Position numbers and translations under genes: made by a program | The notes under the pieces: model-generated | What the model saw: only the letters and a program-made list of their open reading frames with translations | Databases searched by the model: none | Told to the model about the DNA's origin: nothing | Part shown: positions 42,971 to 52,090 of the stretch, one piece after another | Numbering within the stretch: the first letter of the stretch is position 1 | How the letters are laid out: each line of letters opens with the position of its first letter | Source: JALSRK01 sp964461995 | Lineage (GTDB): Bacteria; Acidobacteriota; Terriglobia; Bryobacterales; Bryobacteraceae | Length of the DNA stretch: 64,000 bases | Direction of reading: 5' to 3' | NCBI GenBank assembly: GCA_964461995.1 | Contig: CAYWXL010000009.1 | Coordinates: 37,251-101,250 of the forward strand

Positions 42971-43735
42971 ATGAAGACGCCGGTGGCTCCGGTGGAGGCC
43001 GACACGTTCCCGCTGGACGAGCTCCGCGTCGTCCTCGTCTCGCCCCGCAATCCCTTGAACATCGGAGCCGTCGCCCGCGCCATGAGCAACTTCGGCTTCT
43101 CCCGCCTCCGGCTGGTCAACGCCTACGACGTTGCGTTCCGGGAAGCCCGCTCCGCCGTCCACGCCGGCCACGTGCTGGAGCGCGCCGAGCTCTTCTCCAG
43201 CCTCGCGGAGGCCGTGGCGGACTGCAGCCTCGTCGTCGGCACCAGCTCGGTCGGCGCCCGCGAACTCCACCACCCGCTGCGGCGCCTCGAACAGGCCGCG
43301 CCTCTCATCCGCGCCCACGCCTCCGCTGCTCCGGCGGCCCTCGTTTTCGGCAGCGAGAAGTACGGGCTCACCAATGAGGATCTCAGCCATTGCCACTGGC
43401 TGCTGCGCATTCCCACCCGCCGCGAGCACGGCTCGATGAATCTCGGCCAAGCCGTCGCCGTCTGTCTCTACGAGCTGATGCGGAGCGAGACGGCCGCCGC
43501 CGCGTCCCCGGTCGCCCCGCGCCCGGCCTCCGCCGGCGACCTCGAGCGCCTGACGGCTCTGCTCTTCGAAGTCCTCGCCGTCTCCGGCTACGTGAAGCCT
43601 CGTATCGGAGCGTCCACCCAAGAGAAGATCCGTCGCCTAGTCCGCCGCATGAGCCTTAGCGCCCGGGACGCCGAGATCTGGCTGGGAATCTTCAAGCAGA
43701 TCCGCTGGAAACTCGACCACCCATCCGGCGAGTGA
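42971..43735 (+). CDS. trmJ: TrmJ-like SPOUT tRNA/rRNA methyltransferase
   Basis: A 254-aa SpoU/TrmH-family 2'-O-ribose methyltransferase. Motif 1 is VLVSPRNPLNIGAVARAMSNFGFSRLRLV; motif 2 is ALVFGSEKYGLTNEDLSHCHWLLRIPT; motif 3 is SMNLGQAVAVCLYELMR, which together form the deep-trefoil SAM site. A C-terminal helical tail of about 90 residues matches TrmJ, which methylates position 32 of tRNAs in E. coli. It starts 77 bp after korB with a GAGGGG ribosome site. Another ribosomal-RNA target is possible, so the symbol is tentative. Confidence 0.82.
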   Translation: MKTPVAPVEADTFPLDELRVVLVSPRNPLNIGAVARAMSNFGFSRLRLVNAYDVAFREARSAVHAGHVLERAELFSSLAEAVADCSLVVGTSSVGARELHHPLRRLEQAAPLIRAHASAAPAALVFGSEKYGLTNEDLSHCHWLLRIPTRREHGSMNLGQAVAVCLYELMRSETAAAASPVAPRPASAGDLERLTALLFEVLAVSGYVKPRIGASTQEKIRRLVRRMSLSARDAEIWLGIFKQIRWKLDHPSGE

Positions 43736-43825
43736 GGCGCGCTCGGGCGCCGCCGGCTGGCACTCGCGGTTCTCCGTCCGTGATGCCGTACACTGGAGAG
43801 AGCGGAAGGGACCGCTCACCCAATT

Positions 43826-44686
43826 ATGAAGATCCTCGTCACCGGCGCAACCGGTACTGTCGGCAGCCGCGTCCTGGCCAGGCTCATTCGCACCGGCCAC
43901 GCCGTACGTGCTTTAACGCGTTCGCCGCACAAGCTCACCAAGCACAACAGCAAGGTCGAGATCACCGAGGGCAGCCTGGCCGACAAGAATGCCGTGGCCC
44001 GGGCCATGGCCGGAGTGGACGCCGTCTTCCTGCTCACCCCTCTCGCCCAGGACGAGACCGAGCAGGGAATCAACGGCGTGGAGGCGGCCATGGCCGCCGG
44101 CGTCCGGCGCATCGTCTATCTCACCGTGCATCGCCTGGAAGAAGGCCGTCACATTCCCCACTTCGGTTCCAAGATCCCGGTCGTCGAGGCTATTCGCGCT
44201 TCCGGCCTCGAGTATACGTTCCTCGAGCCGAACAACTTTTTTCAGAACGACCTCTGGCTTGAGGACCCCATCCGGCAATTCGGCGTCTACCCGCAGCCGC
44301 TGGGTTCCATCGGACTCAGCCGCGTGGACGTGCGCGACATCGCCGACGCCGCCGTCAAGGCTTTGACGGAAGACGGGTTCGCGGGGAAGGGATACCCCAT
44401 CGTGGGGCCGGACGTGCTCACCGGCGAGGAGTGCGCCCGCATCTGGAGCGCCGCCCTGGGATGCGAGATCCAGTACGTAGGCGACGACCTGGATAACTGG
44501 GAAAAACAGGCCGAACTGATGCTGCCGCCGTGGCTCGTCCATGACCTCCGCATCATGTACGACCATTTTCAACAGCACGGCCTGAAAGCGGGACCCGAGG
44601 AGCTCGTCCAATCCGAGGCGATCACCGGACACCCGATGCGGAGATTCAAAGATTTCGCCGCCGAGGTCGCGGCGCAATGGAACTAA
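43826..44686 (+). CDS. NmrA-family NAD(P)-binding protein
   Basis: A 286-aa atypical short-chain dehydrogenase. The dinucleotide loop is ILVTGATGTVGSRVLARL; the Arg of VRALTRSP after beta-2 would favour NADP(H). There is no catalytic YxxxK, as usual in NmrA/HSCARG-like proteins, which often sense the NADP redox state or act as isoflavone-reductase-like enzymes. TVHRLEEGRHIPHFGSK and LEPNNFFQND are typical. The gene stands 90 bp after the methyltransferase with its own probable promoter. Confidence 0.82.
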   Translation: MKILVTGATGTVGSRVLARLIRTGHAVRALTRSPHKLTKHNSKVEITEGSLADKNAVARAMAGVDAVFLLTPLAQDETEQGINGVEAAMAAGVRRIVYLTVHRLEEGRHIPHFGSKIPVVEAIRASGLEYTFLEPNNFFQNDLWLEDPIRQFGVYPQPLGSIGLSRVDVRDIADAAVKALTEDGFAGKGYPIVGPDVLTGEECARIWSAALGCEIQYVGDDLDNWEKQAELMLPPWLVHDLRIMYDHFQQHGLKAGPEELVQSEAITGHPMRRFKDFAAEVAAQWN

Positions 44687-44716
44687 CCCGAACCACGACG
44701 ACAGGAGGGACTCCAG

Positions 44717-45154
44717 GTGCGGATTTTGATCGTTTCTTTATGCCTGCTGGCTGCGGCCGGCGTTGCCGCCGCCGCCGACGGAAAGCTGATGCACTGCTTC
44801 TACTTCACGCCCCAGGAAGGCGCCACCAGCGCGGACTGGCAGGCCTTCTACAAGGCCACCAGCGAACTGCCGTCCAAGATCCCCGGCTTGCTGAATGTCT
44901 GGTACGGGGACCTGCGTCGGCCCATGCGGCTAATCACCGCTGACAGGGCGACGGCCAAGCGGCTCCGGGGTGGGGAGAAAGACGTAGAGGGCAAGGTGAA
45001 CATGGTCGTGCGCCGCCACGGCGTCTGCATGGAGATGAAGGACGAGGCTGCTCTGACGGTTTATGCGGACCACCCCGCCCACAAGGAGTGGGAAAAGGTC
45101 TATTTCAAGGTCCGCCAACCGGGCACCACCGGCGTGGACATCCTCGCCAAATAG
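44717..45154 (+). CDS. Secreted Dabb-like small protein
   Basis: A 145-aa protein with a signal peptide (residues about 1-20, ending VAAAADG). The mature part has the look of a stress-responsive alpha/beta-barrel (Dabb) domain: MHCFYFTPQEGATSADWQAFYKATSELPSKIPGLLNVWYG, then VRRHGVCMEMKDEAALTVYADHPAHKEWEKVY with the conserved His. Function is unknown; small dimeric barrels of this group bind hydrophobic or heme-like ligands. A very good ribosome site (AGGAGGGA) lies 8 bases before GTG 44717, which decides the start. Confidence 0.78.
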   Translation: MRILIVSLCLLAAAGVAAAADGKLMHCFYFTPQEGATSADWQAFYKATSELPSKIPGLLNVWYGDLRRPMRLITADRATAKRLRGGEKDVEGKVNMVVRRHGVCMEMKDEAALTVYADHPAHKEWEKVYFKVRQPGTTGVDILAK

Positions 45155-45260
45155 TCGGCCGCCAAAGCGCGCGGCCTGACCGGAGTCCGGTCCCATCGAG
45201 TCCCGGGGCACCAGCGCCGGCCGCCTCAGATCAAGGCCGCGAGATTTCTAGCACCTCGCT

Positions 45261-45301
45261 TGGTATAATCGCTGTCGGCGGAACGGGCCGGTCGGCCGAC
45301 A
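45261..45301 (+). promoter_or_regulatory. Extended -10 promoter and leader hairpin of the winged-helix regulator
   Basis: TTGGTATAAT ends at 45269 and contains a perfect extended -10 (TGGTATAAT, 45261-45269). Immediately downstream, TGTCGGC (45273-45279) and GCCGACA (45295-45301) can form a 7-bp hairpin with a 15-base loop at the very 5' end of the transcript. A direct repeat of ACGGT with 11-bp spacing follows at 45333 and 45344, listed under findings as a candidate operator. Confidence 0.55.
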
Positions 45302-45388
45302 TTGGTGAGCTGAGGCGCACAGAGGCGACGTAACGGTAAACGTACGGTGACCACTCTGCCGGCCCGCCGGGCCGGGTCCGGCGAGAGC

Positions 45389-46729
45389 ATGACCGATAAG
45401 CGCCAGCGAGCCGCTTCGCCTCCAGGGGGCCACGCGAGTTCCGAAAAGGAACCCGCGCCAGGCCACGTCCCCAAGGCACGGGTACGGGCTGAACTCCAGG
45501 CCATCCTCAGCAGCCGGGCTTTCGCCCACTCAGAACGGCTTCGCCGCTTTCTTCGGTTCGCCGTCGAACAGGTGATCGAAGGCCGGGGCGACCGGCTCAA
45601 GGAATACCACATCGGCCTCGAGGTCTTTGACCGGCCGGAAAGTTACGACCCGCGAATCGATCCCATCGTCCGTGTGGAAGCCAGCCGTCTGCGCACCAAG
45701 CTTCGCGAATATTATTCCAGCGAGGGGCGCCGCGCCGACATTTTGATTGACCTCCCGAAAGGGAGTTACGTCCCCGTATTCCGCCAACGCGCTGCGGAGG
45801 ATTCGTGGTTCGGGAGGCTCCTGCGTAGCGGCGCCTACCTCAAAGATCCCCGGAACCTCGCGATAGCCATCCTCGGGCTCTGCGTTGTGGTCTTGCTCGT
45901 CTGGGTGAGTTCATTCCGCGGGACGGCCACTGCGGCGCTCGAGGCCCCTCGGTCCGCCGTCGTGGAGAGTTTCGACCCGCGAACGACGCCGATTTGGGGT
46001 CCGTTCTTCTCCGAAGGCGCCAAGAACTACGTCATCTTCGGCAGCCCGATCTTCTTCGCCTCCCAGAAAGAGAGGCTGTTCCTGCGGTGGCCTGAACTCA
46101 ACAAGGCCTTGGATTTTCAGAACGACCCGATGTTCCAGAAGATGCAGAGCCGTTTCGGTCCGCTCTCCGGCCCACGTTATGACTACGCCCTGACAGGCGA
46201 TGCGCTGGCTGTCCAGCGTCTCACTAGCTTCTTCGGCCGCTTCGGGGGGGAGCTCGATGCTCTCCCGGCCCACCGGGCGGACTGGGAGGAGATCCGGAGC
46301 GCCAACATTATATTTGTCGGGGCGCCACGGATGATCCCTCTGCTGGACCGGCTCCCGGTGCCCCAGGAGTTCGAATGGGACGCCGACCAGAACGTGGTCA
46401 ACCGCAATCCCCAGCCCGGAGAGCCGGAGAAATTTGTCACGCCCTCGCATTGGGAAGAGCTGAGCTATGCCATCATAGGCTGCTTTCCCGGCCTCAAGAC
46501 CGACCGCCGAATCCTCCTTTTGACCGCCCACAGCGCGCCCGGCGCCCTCGCCGCAGTGGAATACGTGACCCAGTCCGACAGCCTGCGCCAGCTAATGTCG
46601 CGGCTCGCGGTTCGCGACAGCGCCGAACCGGTCTACTTCCAGATGGTTTTGCGTGTGGTCGTCGATCAAGGGGCTCCGGTCAAGTCCGAGTACCTGACTC
46701 ATCACGTGCTCAGCGTTCCCGGATCCTGA
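45389..46729 (+). CDS. Membrane-anchored OmpR-like winged-helix regulator
   Basis: A 446-aa protein. Residues about 35-125 form an OmpR/PhoB-like winged-helix region common in Acidobacteriota: LRRFLRFAVEQVIEGRGDRLKEYHIG, then DPIVRVEASRLRTKLREYY as recognition helix and DLPKGSYVPVF as the wing. A membrane helix (about 150-170) follows and a C-terminal extracytoplasmic domain of about 270 residues with no recognised fold. This is the ToxR/CadC layout, in which a membrane-bound regulator senses an outside signal. It lies directly before a giant TonB receptor. ATG 45389 is preferred; GTG 45347, 14 codons earlier, is an alternative. Confidence 0.78.
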   Translation: MTDKRQRAASPPGGHASSEKEPAPGHVPKARVRAELQAILSSRAFAHSERLRRFLRFAVEQVIEGRGDRLKEYHIGLEVFDRPESYDPRIDPIVRVEASRLRTKLREYYSSEGRRADILIDLPKGSYVPVFRQRAAEDSWFGRLLRSGAYLKDPRNLAIAILGLCVVVLLVWVSSFRGTATAALEAPRSAVVESFDPRTTPIWGPFFSEGAKNYVIFGSPIFFASQKERLFLRWPELNKALDFQNDPMFQKMQSRFGPLSGPRYDYALTGDALAVQRLTSFFGRFGGELDALPAHRADWEEIRSANIIFVGAPRMIPLLDRLPVPQEFEWDADQNVVNRNPQPGEPEKFVTPSHWEELSYAIIGCFPGLKTDRRILLLTAHSAPGALAAVEYVTQSDSLRQLMSRLAVRDSAEPVYFQMVLRVVVDQGAPVKSEYLTHHVLSVPGS

Positions 46730-46830
46730 GCCGGGGTCCCGGGGTCTCTATTCGTCTCATTGCATTGCTGATCCCCCACCGCCTCCCCCGGCTGCAACCG
46801 CCTGCCGCCTCGGCCCCTGAAACCGCCTGC

Positions 46831-46850
46831 TAACCGTTACGGTTACCGTT
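46831..46850. promoter_or_regulatory. Candidate operator upstream of the TonB receptor
   Basis: A perfect inverted repeat TAACCGT-T-ACGGTTA (46831-46845) is followed directly by CCGTT. Read on the minus strand this contains AACGGTAA and, one helical turn away (12 bp), AACGGTTA. The octamer AACGGTAA also occurs at 45332-45339 in the leader of the neighbouring regulator gene. Binding by that regulator is an inference. Confidence 0.45.
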
Positions 46851-46950
46851 GGGTTGCCGCAATACACTTCCCCTTGACCTGCGCCGCCGCTCATTCTGAA
46901 CCCGGAGAGTAGAGCCGCCTGCTTCGCGGCTCGATAGCAAGGAGGTTCGC

Positions 46951-49900
46951 ATGAGATTTCTCACCCTCGCCGGCGCTTGCCGGGGTCTCCGGAGCGCGCC
47001 GGCCTTCGTCTTTCTGATCCTGGCGGCGTGTACGCCGCTGGTTGCCCAGACTACGGGCTCGATCTACGGAACGGTCACGGACGAGAGCGGCGCTGTCGTT
47101 GCCGGCGCCAATGTGACCGCCGTCAACACGCTCACCAATGAAGAGCGGTCCACGGCGTCGAACGAAGTGGGCTTCTTCAATCTGCCCGAGTTGCCCGTCG
47201 GCCTCTACACGGTTCGCGTGGAGTTCGAAGGATTCCGCACGGCGGTCCGCGACGGCATCGAGCTCTCGCTCAACCGGCGCGCCCGGGTGGACATCCAGCT
47301 TTCGGTCGGATCGCTCACCGAACAAGTCAGCGTCACCGCCGANNNNNNNNNNNNNNNNNNNNNNNNNNNNNNNNNNNNNNNNNNNNNNNNNNNNNNNNNN
47401 NNNNNNNNNNNNNNNNNNNNNNNNNNNNNNNNNNNNNNNNNNTGGACATCCAGCTTTCGGTCGGATCGCTCACCGAACAAGTCAGCGTCACCGCCGACGC
47501 GCCGCTCGTCGAGACAGCGACCAACGAAATGGGCGGGCTGGTGGACGCCCGGCGGGTCGTTGAACTCCCGCTGAACGGCCGGAACACCCTCGCGCTTGTC
47601 AGCCTGATTCCGGGCGCTCAGCAACTGCAGACCGGCAACGCGCAAGGCTTCATCGAGAACAAAGCCGTCGTGAACGGCCAGCGGGAAGAGCAAAGCAACT
47701 GGCTCCTGGACGGCGGCGACAACACCTCGCCGCTGCGCAACTATGGCAACGACGTGCCGAATCCCGACGCCATTCAGGAATTCCGCGTCATCACCAACAA
47801 CTACGATGCCGAGTTCGGCCGCTCGGTCGGCGCCGTCGTCAATGTCATCACGAAGTCCGGGACCAACTCGTTTCACGGGAGCCTGTTCCATTTCCTCCGC
47901 AACCGCCGGTTGAACGCCAGGAACTTTTTCGAACCCGACACCACGCCCCTCGTCCAAAACCAGTTCGGCGGCTCCTTCGGCGGGCCCATCCTCGAGGACA
48001 AGACCTTCTTCTTCGGCAGCTACCAAGGATTCCGCCGCCGCGTTCGCGACTTCCGCAATACCGCCCTCGTGCCGACCGAAGCCGAACGCCGGGGAGACTT
48101 CTCCAAGTCGGTCGATCGCAACGGAAACCCGATCATCATCATCGACCCGCTCAGCGGCCAACCGTTCCCCGGCAACGTCATCCCGCCCGAACGGCTCAGC
48201 CAGGTGGCCCAAAACTACCTCGATCTCGCCATCCCCCTGCCGAACTATCCGGCCAACGGCCCCAACGGCCTCTACCAGAGCGCCAGCGAAGGCCGCAGCA
48301 ACGACCAGTTCCTGGTCAAAGTAGACCACCTGTTCTCCTCGATGCACAAGCTCTCCGGAGCCTACTTCTGGAGCGACTCGATCGACGAGCAGCGCTTCAT
48401 CAAAGAGATCGATTTCGCCCGGCGCAACATCAAGTCCCGCCAGCACAACTTGAACATCCATGAGTACTGGACGATCAGCCCGACGAAGCTCAACCACTTC
48501 CGGGCCACTTACTCGCGTAGCGCCGGCAACCGCAAAGTCCTTCCCGACGACGTAAGCATGAACGATCTCGGTTCGAACTTCGCGCCACTGCCCGCCGGAC
48601 CCCAAATGCCGCCGGATGTGGACGTCGCCGGATATTTCGACGCCGGCGCCGCCTATGGCGGTCCGAAAACCGCCAACCACTACACCATCGCCGACACCTT
48701 CAGTTGGGTGAAGGGCAAGCACGACCTGAAGTTCGGCGCCGAGGGCTGGCTCCGCAAACTGATGGACGTCTCCACCGCTCCGCGCATGGGGGGCGAGTGG
48801 TTCTTCGAGGGCGCTTACACCGGCAACGCCTTGGCGGATCTCCTCCTCGGACTCGTCGATCACGTGGGCGTCCAGATCCAGACCTACAAGAGCAACAACT
48901 CCTGGGCCTGGTACTGGTTCGTCCAAGACCGCTGGCGCGTCACCCGCAAGCTCGCTTTGACGATCGGCGTCCGCTACGAACTGAACACGTGGCCGGTCCA
49001 CCCCATGGATCAGATGATCGCCTGGCGGCCCGGCCGGCAGTCGAGCTGTGTGCCCCAAGCTCCCGTGGGAATCCTCTTCCCCTGCGACGAGGGAATCCCC
49101 CGCGGCACTATCGGCAACGATTGGAACAATTTCGCGCCCCGCTTCGGTTTCGCTTACGATCTGTTCGGCGACGGCAAAACCGTCGTCCGCGGCGGATACG
49201 GCGTCTCCTACTCCTTCACGATCTTTAACGCGCTGCAAGGCATGCAGGTCTCGACTCCCTTTGCCTACCGGGACACGATCCGCGACACGACGCTCGAAGA
49301 CCCCTACGCCCCCATCGGCGGCTCCCCCTTCCCCTTCAGCAAGAATCCCGAGGACTTGAAGTTCCCTCCGAAATCCAACTATGACTTCCTCGACCCCGGC
49401 ATGCGCGTCGGATACGCGCAGCAGTGGAACCTATCGATCCAGCGCCAGATTGGCCGCGACTGGTCGGCCGAAGCCGCCTACGTCGGCAACAACGGCCATA
49501 AACTGCTGGGCGCAACCGACATCAACTCGCCCCTCCGCACCCCGGACGCCAGCAAGAAGAACATCGACCAGCGCCGTCCGATGTACCCGACATTCAAACG
49601 GATGCAGCAGATAGGAGGGTTCGTCAACTCCAGCTACAACGCGTTCCAAGCCCGGGTGGAGAAGCGCTTCAGCCAGGGATTCACACTGCTGGGTTCCTAT
49701 ACGCTCAGCAAGTGGATCGACGATGAGAGCTGGTACAGCTCCCGCTCTCGCTGGGCCGATCAACGCAACATCCGGCTCAACCGCGGCCTGGGCGAAAATG
49801 ACCGCCGGCAGATGCTCGTGGTCTCCTGGGTCTGGGAACTGCCCTTCCTGCGGAATGCCTCCGGCGCCGCCGCAGCCATCCTCGGCGGCTGGTCGCTCAA

Positions 49901-50336
49901 CGGTATTGCCACTTTCTATGCCGGTGCGCCGGTTTGGGTGCGAAGCGGCAAGGACAACGACTACGATGGCAACTCCGGCGGCGACCGTCCCGACGTCATC
50001 GGCGCGTGGAAGCTCGATCCAAATCGGCCGCGGGACCAGGTCATTCAAGCCTGGTTCAACCCGGACGCTTTCGAGCCGAACAAGCCCGGCCAGTTGGGCA
50101 ACCTCGGCCGCAACGTCGTCATCGGTCCCGGAAGCAAGAACGTGGACCTCGGCATCCTGAAGGACTTTCGCTTCACCGAGAACCACAGGATCCAGTTCCG
50201 CTGCGAACTGTTCAACGTCTTCAACTGGGTCAATCTCGGAAGTCCCGAAGGGAGGGTCAACAAGAGTACTTTCGGCAAGATTCGTGGCGCCGGCGCCCCG
50301 CGTATCCTCCAGTTCGGACTGAAGTACATCTTCTGA
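46951..50336 (+). CDS. TonB-dependent outer-membrane receptor with carboxypeptidase-regulatory-like N-terminus (interrupted by scaffold gap)
   Basis: After collapsing the artefactual insert (100 N plus one copy of a 55-bp duplicated end) this is one frame of 1,076 aa. It has a signal peptide, then a carboxypeptidase-regulatory-like Ig domain (TTGSIYGTVTDESGAVVAGANV to VRVEFEGFRTAV, about 35-115). The plug domain follows (RRVVELPLNGRNTLALVSLIPG, then DGGDNTSPLRNYGNDVPNPDAIQEFRVI and DAEFGRSVGAVVNVITKSGTN) and a large beta-barrel ending in the aromatic LQFGLKYIF. The Oar/SusC-like family imports carbohydrates or peptides through TonB. The start is fixed by a strong AAGGAGG at 46939-46945. The nearby regulator probably controls it. 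Confidence 0.88.
47288..47342 (+). repeat. 55-bp contig-end duplicate, left copy
   Basis: The 55 bases directly before the N run are identical to the 55 bases directly after it (47443-47497). An exact overlap of that length at both sides of a placeholder is what a de Bruijn assembler with k near 55 leaves when adjoining contigs are scaffolded without being merged. Confidence 0.95.
47343..47442. other. Scaffold gap 2 (100 N), artefactual
   Basis: Exactly 100 N placed inside the TonB receptor gene. Because its flanks duplicate each other, the true distance is probably minus 55, meaning that no DNA is missing. Confidence 0.95.
47443..47497 (+). repeat. 55-bp contig-end duplicate, right copy
   Basis: Second copy of the 55-base contig end described for 47288-47342. 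Removing this copy and the 100 N (155 bases in all) puts the reading frames of the two gene halves in phase. Confidence 0.95.
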
Positions 50337-50451
50337 GCCGCGGGTCTGAAAAGTTCACCCTCAGGCTAGGATCAGGCAACCGGTTGTGGCTCGCCACCCT
50401 GCGAGCCACGACCGGGATTTGTAGTCCCGACCGTATAGGAGGTTCGTTCTC

Positions 50452-51726
50452 ATGAAACGCAGGCAGTTCGTTCGTACCACGGCGGTAGCGGCCGCGGCCC
50501 CATACCTAGCCCTCGGTCTCAGGCAGCCCAACGACACGATCCGTCTCGCCGTGCTCGGCGTTCACGGCCAGGGCCGCAGTCATATGCACTACTTTCAGAA
50601 GCTCCGAGGCGTCGAGGTCGCAGTCCTTTGCGATCCCGACCGCAACGTTGTCGCCGAGCGCGCCGCCGAATTCGAAAAGACCTACGGCCGCCGGCCGCGC
50701 ACCGAAACGGACCTGCGCCGGGTTCTGGACGACCAGGAGATCGATGCTGTCTCCATCGCCACGCCGAACCACTGGCACGCGCTGGCGACCGTTTGGGCCT
50801 GCCAGGCCGGCAAGGATGTTTACGTGGAGAAGCCCGGCTCCCACAACGTCTGGGAAGGGCGGAAAATGATCGAAGCCGCGGTCAAGTACGGCCGCATCGT
50901 ACAGCATGGCGTCCAGCTCCGCAGCTCGCCCGCGCTCCAGGAAGCCGTCCGCCGGCTCCGTGAGGGCCTCATCGGCAAGGTCTACCTGGCCCGGGCGGTG
51001 ATCTTCCGGTGGCGCCCCTCGGTCGGCCGCTTTCCGGATGAGGCGCCGCCCAGCTCCCTCGACTGGGACCTCTGGCAAGGCCCGGCCCAGCGCCGCCCGT
51101 TCTCGCGAGGGCTCGTTCACTACAACTGGCACTGGCATTGGGACTACGGCAACGGCGATATCGGCAACCAGGGCATCCACGAACTCGATATGGCTCAATG
51201 GGGTCTGGGCGTCGGGCTCCCTGAAGAGGTCGCTGCCATGGGCGGGAAGTTCCTCTGGGACGACGACAAGGAAACCCCGGAAATCCTCACCGCTCTGTGC
51301 CGGTACCCCCGCCAGAACAAGATGATCGAGATCGCCGTCCGTCACTGGTGCACGAACCGCGAAGACGGCGTGGATGTGGGCAATGTCTTCTATGGCTCGG
51401 AAGGCTACATGGTCATCCGCCATTACGAGGCCTATGAGACCTATCTCGGACGCAAGCGCGAACCCGGACCGTCCGGCAAACAGGCGGGCGACCACCGCGA
51501 AAACTTCATCCGGGCCGTGCGGAGCCGAAAGAAGGAGCAACTCAACGGTCCCGTGGAAACCGCGCACGCCTCTTCCGCCTTGGCGCACCTGGCCAACATC
51601 TCGTTCCGCCTCGGGCGCCGCCTCAGCTTCGACCCAAACGCTGAACAGTTCGTCGGCGACGAAGAAGCCGACCGTATGCTCCGGCGGCGCTACCGCCCCC
51701 CGTTCGTCGTCCCCGACAAGGTGTGA
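50452..51726 (+). CDS. Exported Gfo/Idh/MocA-family oxidoreductase (first copy)
   Basis: A 424-aa protein with a Tat-like N-terminus (MKRRQFVRTTAVAAAAPYLALG). The NAD-binding domain has VLGVHGQGRSHMHYF and the conserved VSIATPNHWHALATVWACQAGKDVYVEKPGSHNV, with Lys of EKP as the catalytic or cofactor-near residue. The C-terminal alpha/beta domain has GDIGNQGIHELDMAQWGLG, carrying the GNQGxHxxD signature. It probably oxidises or inverts a sugar or inositol derivative in the periplasm. A strong AGGAGG lies 9 bases before the ATG. It shares domain order with the copy at 62516 but is clearly diverged, with differing middle regions. Confidence 0.9.
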   Translation: MKRRQFVRTTAVAAAAPYLALGLRQPNDTIRLAVLGVHGQGRSHMHYFQKLRGVEVAVLCDPDRNVVAERAAEFEKTYGRRPRTETDLRRVLDDQEIDAVSIATPNHWHALATVWACQAGKDVYVEKPGSHNVWEGRKMIEAAVKYGRIVQHGVQLRSSPALQEAVRRLREGLIGKVYLARAVIFRWRPSVGRFPDEAPPSSLDWDLWQGPAQRRPFSRGLVHYNWHWHWDYGNGDIGNQGIHELDMAQWGLGVGLPEEVAAMGGKFLWDDDKETPEILTALCRYPRQNKMIEIAVRHWCTNREDGVDVGNVFYGSEGYMVIRHYEAYETYLGRKREPGPSGKQAGDHRENFIRAVRSRKKEQLNGPVETAHASSALAHLANISFRLGRRLSFDPNAEQFVGDEEADRMLRRRYRPPFVVPDKV

Positions 51727-51884
51727 GACTCGGCTATCGCCGATCGGCGCCCGCTGGGCCTCGTCGCCTCCAGGGCGATAATGATGGAGTGTGGGCTGTG
51801 GAGCAGGCCATCGACGCCGTGATCTGGAAGCCCGAGTACCTGTTCGGCGAGCACGGCTCCGGCACTAGGATCAGTGGAATATGA
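51723..51884 (+). CDS. Possible mini-ORF, 53 aa
   Basis: Runs from a GTG overlapping the MocA stop to a TGA that overlaps the next ATG (ATGA). The second half (VEQAIDAVIWKPEYLFGEHGSGTRI) has GC-rich third positions like a real gene; the first half looks non-coding, so the true start may be GTG 51789, giving 31 aa. No family recognised. It could be a fragment of a decayed gene. Confidence 0.3.
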   Translation: MRLGYRRSAPAGPRRLQGDNDGVWAVEQAIDAVIWKPEYLFGEHGSGTRISGI

Positions 51885-52090
51885 CCCGGAACTACCCACG
51901 CCTGAACGAGTTCCCGGAGTGGTTTCCCGTGGAGCGCGACCATACCTATGTCGTCCGGGTCAACCGCGGAAGGCCGCGCCGCTACACGGGAACCGATCCC
52001 ATCGCCGGCATCCCCTTCGCCATCGACGCCGGGAGTGAGATCGTGATGGAGATTTCGGAAGGAGGTTCGCCGCCTTATGCAGTTCCTTGA
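51881..52090 (+). CDS. Small hypothetical protein, 69 aa
   Basis: Starts in an ATGA overlap with the preceding mini-ORF and overlaps the alkaline phosphatase start by 14 bp. Sequence features are an aromatic N-terminal half (YPRLNEFPEWFPVERDHTYVVRV) and a beta-strand-like second half ending in a short acidic stretch. It has no signal peptide or known domain. A purine-rich GGAAGGAGG inside its end serves as the ribosome site of the next gene. It resembles the C-terminal tail of a glycan-active enzyme more than a complete protein, so a remnant is possible. Confidence 0.4.
   Translation: MTRNYPRLNEFPEWFPVERDHTYVVRVNRGRPRRYTGTDPIAGIPFAIDAGSEIVMEISEGGSPPYAVP

Noticed and set aside
51780..51884. 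Short frame as the C-terminus of the preceding MocA gene by frameshift
   Set aside because: The MocA protein ends at its usual conserved RPPFVVPDKV tail, so it is complete.
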